Assembly: GCA_942493075.1 (NCBI GenBank)
Contig: OW818681.1
Span: 5,208,001-5,272,000, forward strand
Source of the DNA: JBBQYD01 sp942493075
GTDB lineage: Bacteria > Verrucomicrobiota > Verrucomicrobiia > Limisphaerales > UBA8199
Direction: 5' to 3'
DNA length: 64,000 nt
Shown here: positions 9,436-17,953 of the stretch, in pieces
Layout: every line of letters starts with the position of its first letter
Numbering within the stretch: position 1 is the first letter of the stretch
Made by a program: the position numbers and the translations under genes
The notes under the pieces: model-generated
What the model was told of the DNA's origin: nothing
Databases searched by the model: none
Seen by the model: only the letters and a program-made list of their open reading frames with translations

Positions 9436-9565
9436 TCCGTACTGTTGGTAACCTCCAGGCCTAAAATAGAAAAGTTCCTGGTGGTTCTGGTTTGCGCCGC
9501 AAAGGCGCAAACCAGAACCACCAGGAATGACATTAAATGGAACGCTCGGTTACCAACAGTACGGA
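9436..9565. repeat. Nested perfect inverted repeat in the 9251-9711 gap
   Basis: An outer pair of perfect 18-base arms lies at 9436-9453 and 9548-9565 (core CCGTACTGTTGGTAACC). Inside is a perfect 24-bp hairpin with arms at 9475-9498 and 9504-9527 and loop GCAAA. The element sits between the convergent ends of the chemoreceptor and CsgG-like genes. Nothing else was recognised in the 461-base gap. A 24-bp perfect stem is longer than ordinary terminators and has no adjacent T-run, so a REP-like or miniature mobile palindrome is more likely. A related hairpin is at 34941-34999. Confidence 0.85.
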
Positions 9566-9711
9566 GTCCGATTCGGTCGGCGTTCCCGCGATCGAATAGC
9601 ATCACTTTTTCAAATGTCGAATGCCTTCTGCAAATGATGGAGGAAATCCGTGATGCGTTCCTGGCCAGACCTCGAACATCCTTTGTTCTCTTCGCTTCTG
9701 TGGTGTTCGAA

Positions 9712-12700
9712 TTACTTGGTCGCCGCGAGCGCGGCGTCCAACTCTGCCAGCGGCATGATCCAAATACCGGGTGCGTACCCGCAACCGATGCCCGTTGAAG
9801 GCCTAAATGGGCGCTCCTCCCTGCCCATGACAAGTGATTTGCTGGTGCAGAACATCCAGGCTGGCGGCAGCACGTAAAAAACGGAGTCCAGTGCAGCCTC
9901 GGAACCCGTCGCGGGTGGACACCCCCTCGGATCAGAAAACCGAAGGAATAACCTTTGTGGATCGGGAGAACCGCGTAAGAAGCAGAGCATCTCGGCGTGG
10001 TAGCCATCCCTTTCCAATACCTCCAACTTCGCCAAGGCGCCTCCCTCGTTAAGCCTCTGCGTCGTGGAATGGTCGCGAAGCAGATAGACATCCTTCCCCC
10101 TGACAGTGGCGGGATGGCTTGCATGGCTAATGCCATATGGCAAGTCCCAGATCTTCTTCGGATCTTCTGGAATCGTGATGATCGGAACCATGCGGGCAGA
10201 TTGGTTAGCGGCGGCCGGTGGTGCTTTTACAGCAAGGCATCGCTCCGGACTAACCGAATCATCAGCCAAACAGGAAATCACGAACGGCTCCCGCAGTAGA
10301 ACGCCTCCCTGGAACGGCTCCGGGAGGGACTTGGTGAGGGTTGTTTCGTCTTGCCGCCAGCGGTCTCCAAGCCATGAGTAAATGTTTGTGCTGAAGTGGG
10401 CCCGCACCACGTCGCCTGGACCTGCAAAAAGAGTCACGTTGGGAAACCTGTCCAGCTTGTCCAACTCGGAAGCGGCGGGATACCTGCGAGTGCTCGCCAG
10501 AATGCGGGTCTCAGCTCCTTTGTTTAGGATTTCAATAATCGAATGAGCGTTCGCGGCGAACAACCGGCCGCGAACACCGAACAACTCGCAATCACCGACC
10601 TCAGGAATATTGAGGTTCCGCCATAGCCGCGTCTCCAAGTTGAAATGCCGCACTTGAGCTTCGTCAGAGATGAAGAGGTCTTTGCCCAATAAAACGCTCC
10701 GATGGTAGCGATGGTCAAACCTGGAACTTCTGACCCCAGGAATGTTGATTACGTCCCACTGCTCGGTTTCCGGATCAATGATCGCGATTGAGAACCGGAC
10801 AACGGATTTGGTGCGCTTCCAATCCCCCTTCTCATCGAAAGAATAAATGAACCCTCCATAGGTAAGATCGAGCACCAGTTTATTTTCAAACCAGTGGTGC
10901 GCAATGATGGTAGGTTGGCGAACTTCGCCCCCTTCAAGAGCATCCAATGGGATCGGAAGGAATTTTCGGACGCTGATGATGTTTGTGGGAGCCACTTCGG
11001 CAACTGCAGAACTCCTGCCATCAGCGGGCGAACTGGTTGGATACTGTGATTCGCGAGAAATCTTCGACGGACCCGGAAAAGTGGCCAGCAACATACCGTT
11101 GGTCGGCATCCTTGAGACAGCAGCTAATCGTTGATCGACAAGATGCTCGCGCCCTTTCAAATGAACGAGGACACCGTTAACACGCACTTTCTCCCGCGCA
11201 TCTCCATCCTCCACCTGGGCCAGCAAATTGGATCTATAAGCTGTCAACAGCGGCTTTAACTCAGCAGCCTGCTCCCTGGAGTAGTGATAGAAATTGAATA
11301 CACGGCAAAACTTCATGAAGTCGAAAGGCGTGTGATTCCTAAGGAATTCCTTTTGTTCCTCGACTCGGCCAGCATTTTCACGATACACACGGCATTCACT
11401 CCATTCCTCTGCCATTGCAGTCTGCCAGGGATTCAATTGGGCACGGAGTCTCTCGCGAAGTTTCTCCTTCGTCGCTGAAATCCGAATCGAGTTGTCCAAA
11501 AGCCGGAATATGAGAGACCCTGTCTCAAAGGTGATGTACGCAGGCTGGATTCTGCTCTCCAGCAGCGCGGATTTGTTCTCCTCAAGAAAGGCAAGAAGTT
11601 CGTCAAACCGCGTTTGCTGCTCCTCTTCACTTCGTGCCTCGCCCAGCGCAAGAAGCCTGGCTTCCATTCGGCACACCACATTCGTGGAAGCATGGAGTTC
11701 CTGAACAAAGCCATTCCAGAGTTCCGGGAGCCTGGCGCGATCCTCCGAATTCCATGCCGCAAGAAAAGGATCACGCAGGTCGCGCAATTGGAATGCGCCA
11801 TCGACATAGGAAAACGCCATGCTGCTCATCAACTCCCGATACATGGCCAGGCTGTCCTCGGGACGTTCCTGCCACAAATAGCCATACTGGGTAATGGTGC
11901 GAAAGATTGTGGGGCCATCTCTGAACGGGCACATAGCATCCGAGTTAATGAAGCGCTCCCCCGGCCAATAAGAATCCCGCACCGACGGCGCATTCAATAG
12001 GAATCCGGCCAAAGACCGCGCCGCTGCCCTAAGCTGCGCTAAACTTTCTTCAGCTCCCGCCTGAGAGTCGGGGACGAAATGGTAATGGTGAAGGACCTTC
12101 GAAGCCGACTCGAGCACCTCAATCCCGATCTGATGCCAGGGTGCACCGAACCGAATGCTCTCGGGCGAGAGGGTTCGGCTATAATCCAGGTAGAGCCCTA
12201 TAAGATGAATCGCACGACTCGCAGATTTTGGTTCCGGAAGAGTATCTGTTTTGACGTAATGCCAGGTAATTTCCTTCCCCACCTGGACACGTCGAAATGC
12301 CAAACCGCGCGGGCGGGTGCGAAAGACCCACGAGAACTCTTCCTGGAGCGTTTGATAATGATGGATAGGAAAACCGGAACTACCCCGATTGAACAGACTC
12401 TCCGCTGGAGCCACGAGAGGCAGGTATGAGCGCAATCTCAGCTCCGCGCATTCGGGATCGTGTTTACCCAAAGCCCATGCCGATTCGCTTGCCGCCTGGG
12501 CTTCTTGAAACGCACCCCACTTCAACGCCCATTTGGCCTCTTCGTAGTACCTTTGAGCCTCTTCAACCGCATTAAAGGACGGCGCAGCGGATCTCAGCTT
12601 CAATGCCGTTTTCACCTTCGAAACCAGTTCTCCTGTCACCTCCGAAAGGTTTGTCCGGACGCCGCTCGCCTCGATTGGAATGGCTTGTCCGCCGCCCGGC

Positions 12701-13470
12701 GGAATCAAACGCGCGCTGATTGTCAGTGTTTGTTTGGAGTACCCCTGAGGATCAATGGTGCCTTCCAACAGAAAACTGCCGTTCCAAAATGCGGAATCTC
12801 CCATGCCAGATAACCCCTTCTCATCATCGAGCAAATTCAAGCGTTGCCTCTCAAGCACGAAGAGGCTTGGCTCCTGGCTTAACCGTAGAATCGCCAGCGA
12901 AGTCAATTGCACCTCCAATTCCCGTTGTTGAGGTGAATTGATGGCCCCTCGCAGGTTCATGATGGAAAGCGCCACGGCATCCTGAGCCAAAACGGCGAGC
13001 TTGGAATAGGTTGGCTGAACGCGACGAGCCATCCAACCTGCCCATTCAACCGAATTCGTCATTGGCAATCCGAACCGGGCAGAGTCGATGATTGCCCCGG
13101 GTTTGACCGCTAACAAGCGGGTCTGCAAAAATTCGTTGGTTCCTTCCTTCGCAAGTGACAACAACAGCAGACCATCCGCCCCGAGCACACGGCCAAGCCT
13201 CAGGTAATCCTTGTTCGATGCGGAGAGCCCCTGCTCTCGGTAAACCTTTTCTATTTCGTTGCGCTCCAGCAACTGCAACGTTTCGTGCCTGGAAAGCTCC
13301 ACCGTCAGGAGATCGGCGTAGGTTCGAGACTGATCATCCTGTGCTATGATCGCTAACTTCACCTGCGGGAGGTTGGTGAAAACGCGATTCTGCGCGGGGG
13401 CAACCATGCCGAAGCCGGTCATGATGGCCAGAACCACACCGATTCGCACTAATCTGAACATCGTGACCAT
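9712..13470 (-). CDS. Large secreted protein with N-terminal CsgG-like domain
   Basis: A 1252-residue protein; ATGs at 13470 and 13461 are both possible starts. The signal peptide is MFRLVRIGVVLAIMTGFGMV, cleaved near APAQ. Residues about 35-300 resemble the CsgG/LpoB/TolB-like fold: VKLAIIAQDD, YADLLTVELSRHETLQLLERNEIEKVYREQGLS, LGADGLLLLSL, then a second copy (LTSLAILRLSQEPSLFVLERQRL, FWNGSFLLEGTI). Tandem TPR-like helices follow (AQRYYEEAKWALKWGAFQEAQ), a long helical region, and a C-terminal part that may form propeller-like strands (WFENKLVLDLTYGGFIYSFDE, HRYHRSVLLGKDLFI, LFGVRGRLFAANAHSIIEIL). The function is unknown; CsgG relatives assemble outer-membrane complexes or sense the envelope. 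It diverges from the glycosyltransferase gene. Confidence 0.7.
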   Translation of the reverse strand: MVTMFRLVRIGVVLAIMTGFGMVAPAQNRVFTNLPQVKLAIIAQDDQSRTYADLLTVELSRHETLQLLERNEIEKVYREQGLSASNKDYLRLGRVLGADGLLLLSLAKEGTNEFLQTRLLAVKPGAIIDSARFGLPMTNSVEWAGWMARRVQPTYSKLAVLAQDAVALSIMNLRGAINSPQQRELEVQLTSLAILRLSQEPSLFVLERQRLNLLDDEKGLSGMGDSAFWNGSFLLEGTIDPQGYSKQTLTISARLIPPGGGQAIPIEASGVRTNLSEVTGELVSKVKTALKLRSAAPSFNAVEEAQRYYEEAKWALKWGAFQEAQAASESAWALGKHDPECAELRLRSYLPLVAPAESLFNRGSSGFPIHHYQTLQEEFSWVFRTRPRGLAFRRVQVGKEITWHYVKTDTLPEPKSASRAIHLIGLYLDYSRTLSPESIRFGAPWHQIGIEVLESASKVLHHYHFVPDSQAGAEESLAQLRAAARSLAGFLLNAPSVRDSYWPGERFINSDAMCPFRDGPTIFRTITQYGYLWQERPEDSLAMYRELMSSMAFSYVDGAFQLRDLRDPFLAAWNSEDRARLPELWNGFVQELHASTNVVCRMEARLLALGEARSEEEQQTRFDELLAFLEENKSALLESRIQPAYITFETGSLIFRLLDNSIRISATKEKLRERLRAQLNPWQTAMAEEWSECRVYRENAGRVEEQKEFLRNHTPFDFMKFCRVFNFYHYSREQAAELKPLLTAYRSNLLAQVEDGDAREKVRVNGVLVHLKGREHLVDQRLAAVSRMPTNGMLLATFPGPSKISRESQYPTSSPADGRSSAVAEVAPTNIISVRKFLPIPLDALEGGEVRQPTIIAHHWFENKLVLDLTYGGFIYSFDEKGDWKRTKSVVRFSIAIIDPETEQWDVINIPGVRSSRFDHRYHRSVLLGKDLFISDEAQVRHFNLETRLWRNLNIPEVGDCELFGVRGRLFAANAHSIIEILNKGAETRILASTRRYPAASELDKLDRFPNVTLFAGPGDVVRAHFSTNIYSWLGDRWRQDETTLTKSLPEPFQGGVLLREPFVISCLADDSVSPERCLAVKAPPAAANQSARMVPIITIPEDPKKIWDLPYGISHASHPATVRGKDVYLLRDHSTTQRLNEGGALAKLEVLERDGYHAEMLCFLRGSPDPQRLFLRFSDPRGCPPATGSEAALDSVFYVLPPAWMFCTSKSLVMGREERPFRPSTGIGCGYAPGIWIMPLAELDAALAATK

Positions 13471-13477
13471 TGCCGTA

Positions 13478-13612
13478 TTAAGGACCTGGCTTTAGACCAT
13501 CTCCCATTGAGGGACGCACGCCAAGACCGGCGGCGATCAGGGCTAAGCCTAAGACCGCCACAGAAGCCCCGTTACTACTTATGGCTCCCAACAGATTGGC
13601 GCCGCTTCCCAT
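13478..13612 (-). CDS. Possible small hydrophobic ORF upstream of the CsgG-like gene
   Basis: A 44-codon frame with start ATG at 13612 and stop TAA only seven bases before the CsgG-like ATG. It reads MGSGANLLGAISSNG, a hydrophobic ASVAVLGLALIAAGLG stretch, then VRPSMGDGLKPGP. The NGASVAVLGLAL part vaguely recalls the sorting tails of exported verrucomicrobial proteins (VPDSG-CTERM type), so it could instead be the remnant of a lost gene's 3' end. No good ribosome binding site is visible. The rest of the 13471-13821 gap holds nothing I can name, although divergent promoters for the two flanking genes must lie there. Confidence 0.2.
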   Translation of the reverse strand: MGSGANLLGAISSNGASVAVLGLALIAAGLGVRPSMGDGLKPGP

Positions 13613-13821
13613 AACACCGCATTATTTATCCGGTTCAACAGCTTGAGACGAGACTTGTTTGTTGATGGATCACCTGACTCTTGGCGCTCCCAGAAAACTG
13701 CTGATCGTGATTTAAGAGAAAACCCCAATAGAAAAGCGCCATCGCTACTGCGAGAATAAACGCGCTCCGGCACGCACAAGGGCCCTCTGTTACGTACGCC
13801 CCTGCGGCTGAGCACCGATTT

Positions 13822-15411
13822 ATGCAGATCAATACAACTCAAAACTTTAAGCGCGCAGGGAAAGTACTTGGCGGCTGCGCGGCATTCGCCGTCTTGCTCC
13901 TATTACCTCCGCTTCATGCTTTCGTGGTTCTCGTCAACTTCGTAGCGCACCTCATTGTCCTGTCGCTGCAATGGATCACGAGCCTTCTACCCCGCCTTGC
14001 CCTGCATGAGCGGGAACTGCCCGAATTGGAGCCGTTTGTTTCGATCCACGTCCCCGCTCACAATGAACCGCCCGAACTGCTCAAGGAAACTCTGCGCAGC
14101 CTAAGCCGGCTTCGTTACCACAACTACGAGGTCATTGTCATCGACAACAATACAACGGATGAATCGCTCTGGAGACCGATTGAGGAATACTGCGCCCAGC
14201 TCGGATCAAAGTTTCGCTTCTTCCATGTGGAGAATCTCCCGGGTTACAAAGCCGGTGCCTTGAATTATATCCGACCGTTTATCGATTCTCGGGCAGAATA
14301 CGTGTTCGTCGTGGATGCCGATTATGTAGTGAATCGCGACGCTCTGCGCCGGGGACTTGCCTATTTCACAAATCCGAAGATCGGCCTCGTTCAGTTCCCG
14401 CAAGACTACCGTAACATTGGCCGCGGCAACCTCGGAATCGCCCTGGATTTCAAGCATTTCTTTTCCGGCTACATGAACATGGCTAACGTGCTGCATTGTG
14501 TGCCTTCAACAGGCACGCTCAGTTTCATCAGCCTGCGCGCGCTGCGAACATTGGATGGGTTTGATACCCAGGTGATCACTGAGGACGCAGACCTGGGCCT
14601 GCGATTATGTTTGAAGGGGTTCCGCGCTGTTTTCGTCAATGAGATTATAGGACAAGGAGTCATGCCGTACGATCTCGAGAGCCTTAAAAAGCAACGATGG
14701 CGCTGGGCTTTTGGTAATGCCCAGATTTTGAAGTTGAATTGGCGAGCGCTTTTTCTTGGGCGCCAGCTCAAGTGGAGTCAAAAGCTGGGTTTCCTGGCAC
14801 ACCTGACCGCGTGGTTCAATTTCAATCTCATTCCCAGCCTCTCGCTGATCGCGCTGGCGCCTTTTGCGTTGCTGGGCGATCTATCCCCCGCGCAACACTC
14901 CATCATTCAAGTCTCCGCATTTACCTTGCTGAGCTTCCTGATTCTTCGCTTTGGCATCATATTTCGCAGCCTCCACCAGGATGGGCACAGCTTGCGAGAG
15001 ATCTGGCTCGCCTATCTCACGCATGTCGGGCTCGGCTGGATTTTCAGCGCAAGCTGGATCAAATGTCTTATCGACCACCGATCCCCGTTCATCCGCACTA
15101 ACAAGTTTATCGGCCACCTGATGCCAGGGCCCCTGCGGCATACGTTCGCCGAGCTCGGCCTGGGAGCCGCGCTGCTGGTCACCACCGGCATGCTGGTCTT
15201 TACTGATTACGTTTTCGGGCCGATCGCCGCTCTGGTCATGTGCTCTGCACGTTTTCTCGTCTATTGGGTGTGGCGCCAAACGCAGGCGACCTGGCGGCTC
15301 TCCTGCCAGATACTCGAACCGCGCAGCCCGGTGCAGGTCGTAGCGCCGGTGCATGTCGTGGAGACCCCGGTGCTAATACAGGAACCAGCACAACCGGCTG
15401 AAGCGGCTTGA
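13822..15411 (+). CDS. Processive-type membrane glycosyltransferase, family GT2
   Basis: A 529-residue polytopic inner-membrane enzyme. N-terminal membrane segments span about residues 15-55. The cytoplasmic GT-A domain begins FVSIHVPAHNEPPELL (about 72) and shows VIDNN (106-110), DADYVV with the metal-binding DxD-like DAD (165-167), TEDADLGLRL with the likely catalytic base region (253-260), and QRWRWAFG (291-298), the Q(R/Q)xRW motif of cellulose- and hyaluronan-synthase-like enzymes. At least four further membrane segments follow (about 335-355, 361-381, 400-416 and 445-485). It probably elongates a beta-linked polysaccharide or glycosylates a lipid; no PilZ domain or BcsB-like partner is seen. 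A small unknown gene and a two-component pair follow on the same strand. Confidence 0.85.
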   Translation: MQINTTQNFKRAGKVLGGCAAFAVLLLLPPLHAFVVLVNFVAHLIVLSLQWITSLLPRLALHERELPELEPFVSIHVPAHNEPPELLKETLRSLSRLRYHNYEVIVIDNNTTDESLWRPIEEYCAQLGSKFRFFHVENLPGYKAGALNYIRPFIDSRAEYVFVVDADYVVNRDALRRGLAYFTNPKIGLVQFPQDYRNIGRGNLGIALDFKHFFSGYMNMANVLHCVPSTGTLSFISLRALRTLDGFDTQVITEDADLGLRLCLKGFRAVFVNEIIGQGVMPYDLESLKKQRWRWAFGNAQILKLNWRALFLGRQLKWSQKLGFLAHLTAWFNFNLIPSLSLIALAPFALLGDLSPAQHSIIQVSAFTLLSFLILRFGIIFRSLHQDGHSLREIWLAYLTHVGLGWIFSASWIKCLIDHRSPFIRTNKFIGHLMPGPLRHTFAELGLGAALLVTTGMLVFTDYVFGPIAALVMCSARFLVYWVWRQTQATWRLSCQILEPRSPVQVVAPVHVVETPVLIQEPAQPAEAA

Positions 15412-15459
15412 TGATCACTTGCCAGCGAAATGGTGCACCTTCATTCCTCGATCTAAACC

Positions 15460-15924
15460 ATGGATGACCGCGTGCATTTTGCGTCCCTGATATTTGCCAG
15501 GGACTTGGGCATCGTCACCCAACCGCAGATCCTGGATGCGGCACGGAAACGCATGGGGGAGACCAAGCAACCGCAGTCATGGCTGGTTGAGCTTGCAAGC
15601 CAGGGCCAGACCCCAGAATTGGCTCAACTAATCAGTTCGGCAGACGAGCGGGTCTATCTCGAAACGCTGCGCCTGGCGTATCGCACTTGGATACAGGGCA
15701 AAATATCCGATGCCCGATTCTCTTCCTTCTGCGGAACCTTGCGCAAAACGGCCGGCCAGCAGAGTAAATGGTCTCGGGATCTTGCTTGGATTGACGCTGA
15801 GTTTGGATCACTGGAACGGCAGGTTGCAAAGCGTGGTGAGTCCATCAAGAGAATCCGTCTGGCTCTTCAGAGCATCCTAGACCGCGCCCAAACGGAATCA
15901 GGTATTTCGGACGGGCTGCATTGA
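15460..15924 (+). CDS. Hypothetical protein
   Basis: A 154-residue soluble, charged, mainly helical protein starting MDDRVHFASLIFARDLGIV. No signal peptide, membrane segment or known motif was recognised. It lies 48 bases after the glycosyltransferase and 12 bases before the histidine kinase, all on the same strand, so it may be co-transcribed with the two-component pair. The repeated pattern of amphipathic helices (ILDAARKRMGE, YLETLRLAYRTWIQGKIS, SIKRIRLALQSILDRAQ) would suit a protein-interaction role, but this is inference. Confidence 0.6.
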   Translation: MDDRVHFASLIFARDLGIVTQPQILDAARKRMGETKQPQSWLVELASQGQTPELAQLISSADERVYLETLRLAYRTWIQGKISDARFSSFCGTLRKTAGQQSKWSRDLAWIDAEFGSLERQVAKRGESIKRIRLALQSILDRAQTESGISDGLH

Positions 15925-15936
15925 TTCCACGGCAGA

Positions 15937-17037
15937 ATGGCTACAGAGTGTAAGCGCATGAAGAATCCACGTCGTGATGATACCAGGCGCGCCGCACCGC
16001 GCGAGTTGCGCAACCTGCTGGCGAGTGTGGTGGAGTCTTCCGAAGATGCGATTTATAGCCGGAGTTTGGCCGGTGTGATCATCAGTTGGAACCGGTCAGC
16101 GGAGCGGATCTTTGGCTACTCCGCCCGGGAGATGATCGGCCGGTCAAGTGAGATCCTCCTGCCTCCTGAACGGGCGAGTGAGACTCGATGGTTGCTCGAC
16201 CGAATCAGGCGCGGACAGAGAGTGGAGCATCTGCAAACGGTCCGGGTGCGAAAGGATGGCGCGCGCCTATCCATCTCCCTCAGCTTGTCCCCCATCCACA
16301 ACGCACGAGGGCGCATTGCAGGCGTTTCCACCATTGCCCGTGACATAACGGCTGAGCGAGAACTGCAGGCGCGGCTCTTGCAGGCCAGCGAGGAAGAACG
16401 CCAGCGGATCGGACGCGACCTGCACGACAGTCTCGGACAACAATTGAGCGGGATGGAGCTCCTGGGGCGCACCCTGCACAAAGCGCTCAATCGTCGGGGA
16501 GTCCCTGAGGCGAATACGGCGAGGCTCCTGGTGCGCCAGATTCAAAATGCCACCGCCCAAACCCGGGCCATCGCCCGGGGGTTAACGCCAGTGCTGGATA
16601 ACCCAAACGGATTAATGCTCGCCTTGGAGGAACTGGCCACCACTACGAGGGCGTGTTTTCGGACCCAATGCGAGTTCAACTGTGAAGAGCCTGTGCTGGT
16701 GGATGATCACGGCGCGGCAGTTCACCTCTTCCGAATCGCGCAGGAGGCGGTGACCAACGCCATTCGGCACGGGCGAAGCCGCAGGATTGCCATCGGCCTG
16801 CGGCGCAGCGGGCGCCAGTTGGTTCTGCAGATTGATGATTGGGGAAAGGGAATGGAAACCCCTGTCGCGTGCCCGGGGCTCGGTTTGCGGCTGATGGCCT
16901 ATCGTGCCTCGCGCCTGGAAGGCACGGTAAAAACCTCCAACCGCTCGCCTCATGGGGTGAGCATCGTTTGCCGCGTGCCGCTCACGAGCGTCACAGGCAA
17001 CCAGAACAGGCAAGGAATTGCGGATGGACTCATTTGA
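15937..17037 (+). CDS. PAS-domain sensor histidine kinase, NarX/HisKA_3 type
   Basis: A 366-residue cytoplasmic kinase (alternative start at 15958). A PAS domain covers about residues 25-145 (SVVESSEDAIYSRSLAGVI, SWNRSAERIFGYSAREMIG, then the PAC segment IAGVSTIARDITAERE). The HisKA_3 dimerisation domain has EEERQRIGRDLHDSLGQQLS, with the phospho-accepting His about residue 167. The ATPase domain shows the N-box RIAQEAVTNAIRHG, a DWGKGM G1-like box and GLGLRLMAYRA. It has no membrane segments, so it senses an internal signal. The response regulator gene follows 35 bases downstream and is its likely partner. Confidence 0.9.
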   Translation: MATECKRMKNPRRDDTRRAAPRELRNLLASVVESSEDAIYSRSLAGVIISWNRSAERIFGYSAREMIGRSSEILLPPERASETRWLLDRIRRGQRVEHLQTVRVRKDGARLSISLSLSPIHNARGRIAGVSTIARDITAERELQARLLQASEEERQRIGRDLHDSLGQQLSGMELLGRTLHKALNRRGVPEANTARLLVRQIQNATAQTRAIARGLTPVLDNPNGLMLALEELATTTRACFRTQCEFNCEEPVLVDDHGAAVHLFRIAQEAVTNAIRHGRSRRIAIGLRRSGRQLVLQIDDWGKGMETPVACPGLGLRLMAYRASRLEGTVKTSNRSPHGVSIVCRVPLTSVTGNQNRQGIADGLI

Positions 17038-17072
17038 CCAAAACGCCGGGACATGAGTGGAGTTAAGATAGC

Positions 17073-17738
17073 ATGAAGGCCCAGGCATCATCACGCGTCC
17101 GGAAAATCGTGGTTGTCGATGATCATCCGATGATGCGCGTGGGTTTGCGTCAATACCTGGCCCAGGAACCTGATGTGGAAGTCTGCGGCGAGGCAGCAAA
17201 CGCCACAGAAGCGTTAAGCGTGGTGGAACGCGTCTCGCCAGACCTGCTGATCCTCGATATCTCGCTGGAGGGCCGCAGCGGTTTGGATTTGTTGAAAGAT
17301 CTGCGCCTGCGTTTTCCCGAGTTACCGGTGCTGGTCCATTCCATGCATGACCAATCCATCTATGCGGAACGGGCCCTTCGTGCCGGGGCTCGCGGATACC
17401 TAACCAAACAGGAAACCGGGGACAAGTTGCTTTCTGCCGTCCGCCAGGTGCTGCGGGGAGAGATCTTTCTAAGTGAAAGCCTGCGGGCACCCCGGAAACG
17501 GGCTCGTCAAGGGCGGAGTGGTTCCAGCACGCTGATCAGCACCTTAACCGAGCGGGAGTTCGAAGTCTTCCGCCTCATCGGGCGCGGTTTGCACAACCAG
17601 GAAATTGCGAAGCACCTCCATATCAGCCTTAAGACCGTCGAAGCACATCGGGATCACATCAAACGCAAACTGCATCTGGCGAGCAGCACGGCTTTGAACC
17701 TGCTGGCGGTGCGATGGGAGAATGACCCGGCAGCGTAG
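17073..17738 (+). CDS. NarL/LuxR-family response regulator
   Basis: A 221-residue DNA-binding regulator. The receiver domain (about residues 10-128) has the acidic pair VVVDDHP, the phospho-acceptor Asp in LLILDISLEG, a VLVHSMHD strand and the conserved Lys in YLTKQ. The LuxR-type helix-turn-helix spans about 155-215 (LTEREFEVFRLIGRGLHNQEIAKHL and LKTVEAHRDHIKRKL; both are continuous in the protein). It is paired with the PAS kinase immediately upstream and presumably controls unlinked or neighbouring promoters; no target site could be identified. Confidence 0.92.
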   Translation: MKAQASSRVRKIVVVDDHPMMRVGLRQYLAQEPDVEVCGEAANATEALSVVERVSPDLLILDISLEGRSGLDLLKDLRLRFPELPVLVHSMHDQSIYAERALRAGARGYLTKQETGDKLLSAVRQVLRGEIFLSESLRAPRKRARQGRSGSSTLISTLTEREFEVFRLIGRGLHNQEIAKHLHISLKTVEAHRDHIKRKLHLASSTALNLLAVRWENDPAA

Positions 17739-17953
17739 GCGCACGCCGGAATCGTTGTGAAGCTTTTCCAAGCAACATCGTTGCCCAGTTGTTCGGATTC
17801 CAGCCCAAGGAGTTCTTCAGCGTCCCCCCGTCCGTTCAGGAGGTTCCGAATGTAGATTTCAGCTAAGTGGGTTCGCCGTCGCGCGGGTCGAATTCCTTTG
17901 ACTCACTCGTCCAATAGGGTATGATTCGCGGCCCTTATTGGGGAGTGATTTTT

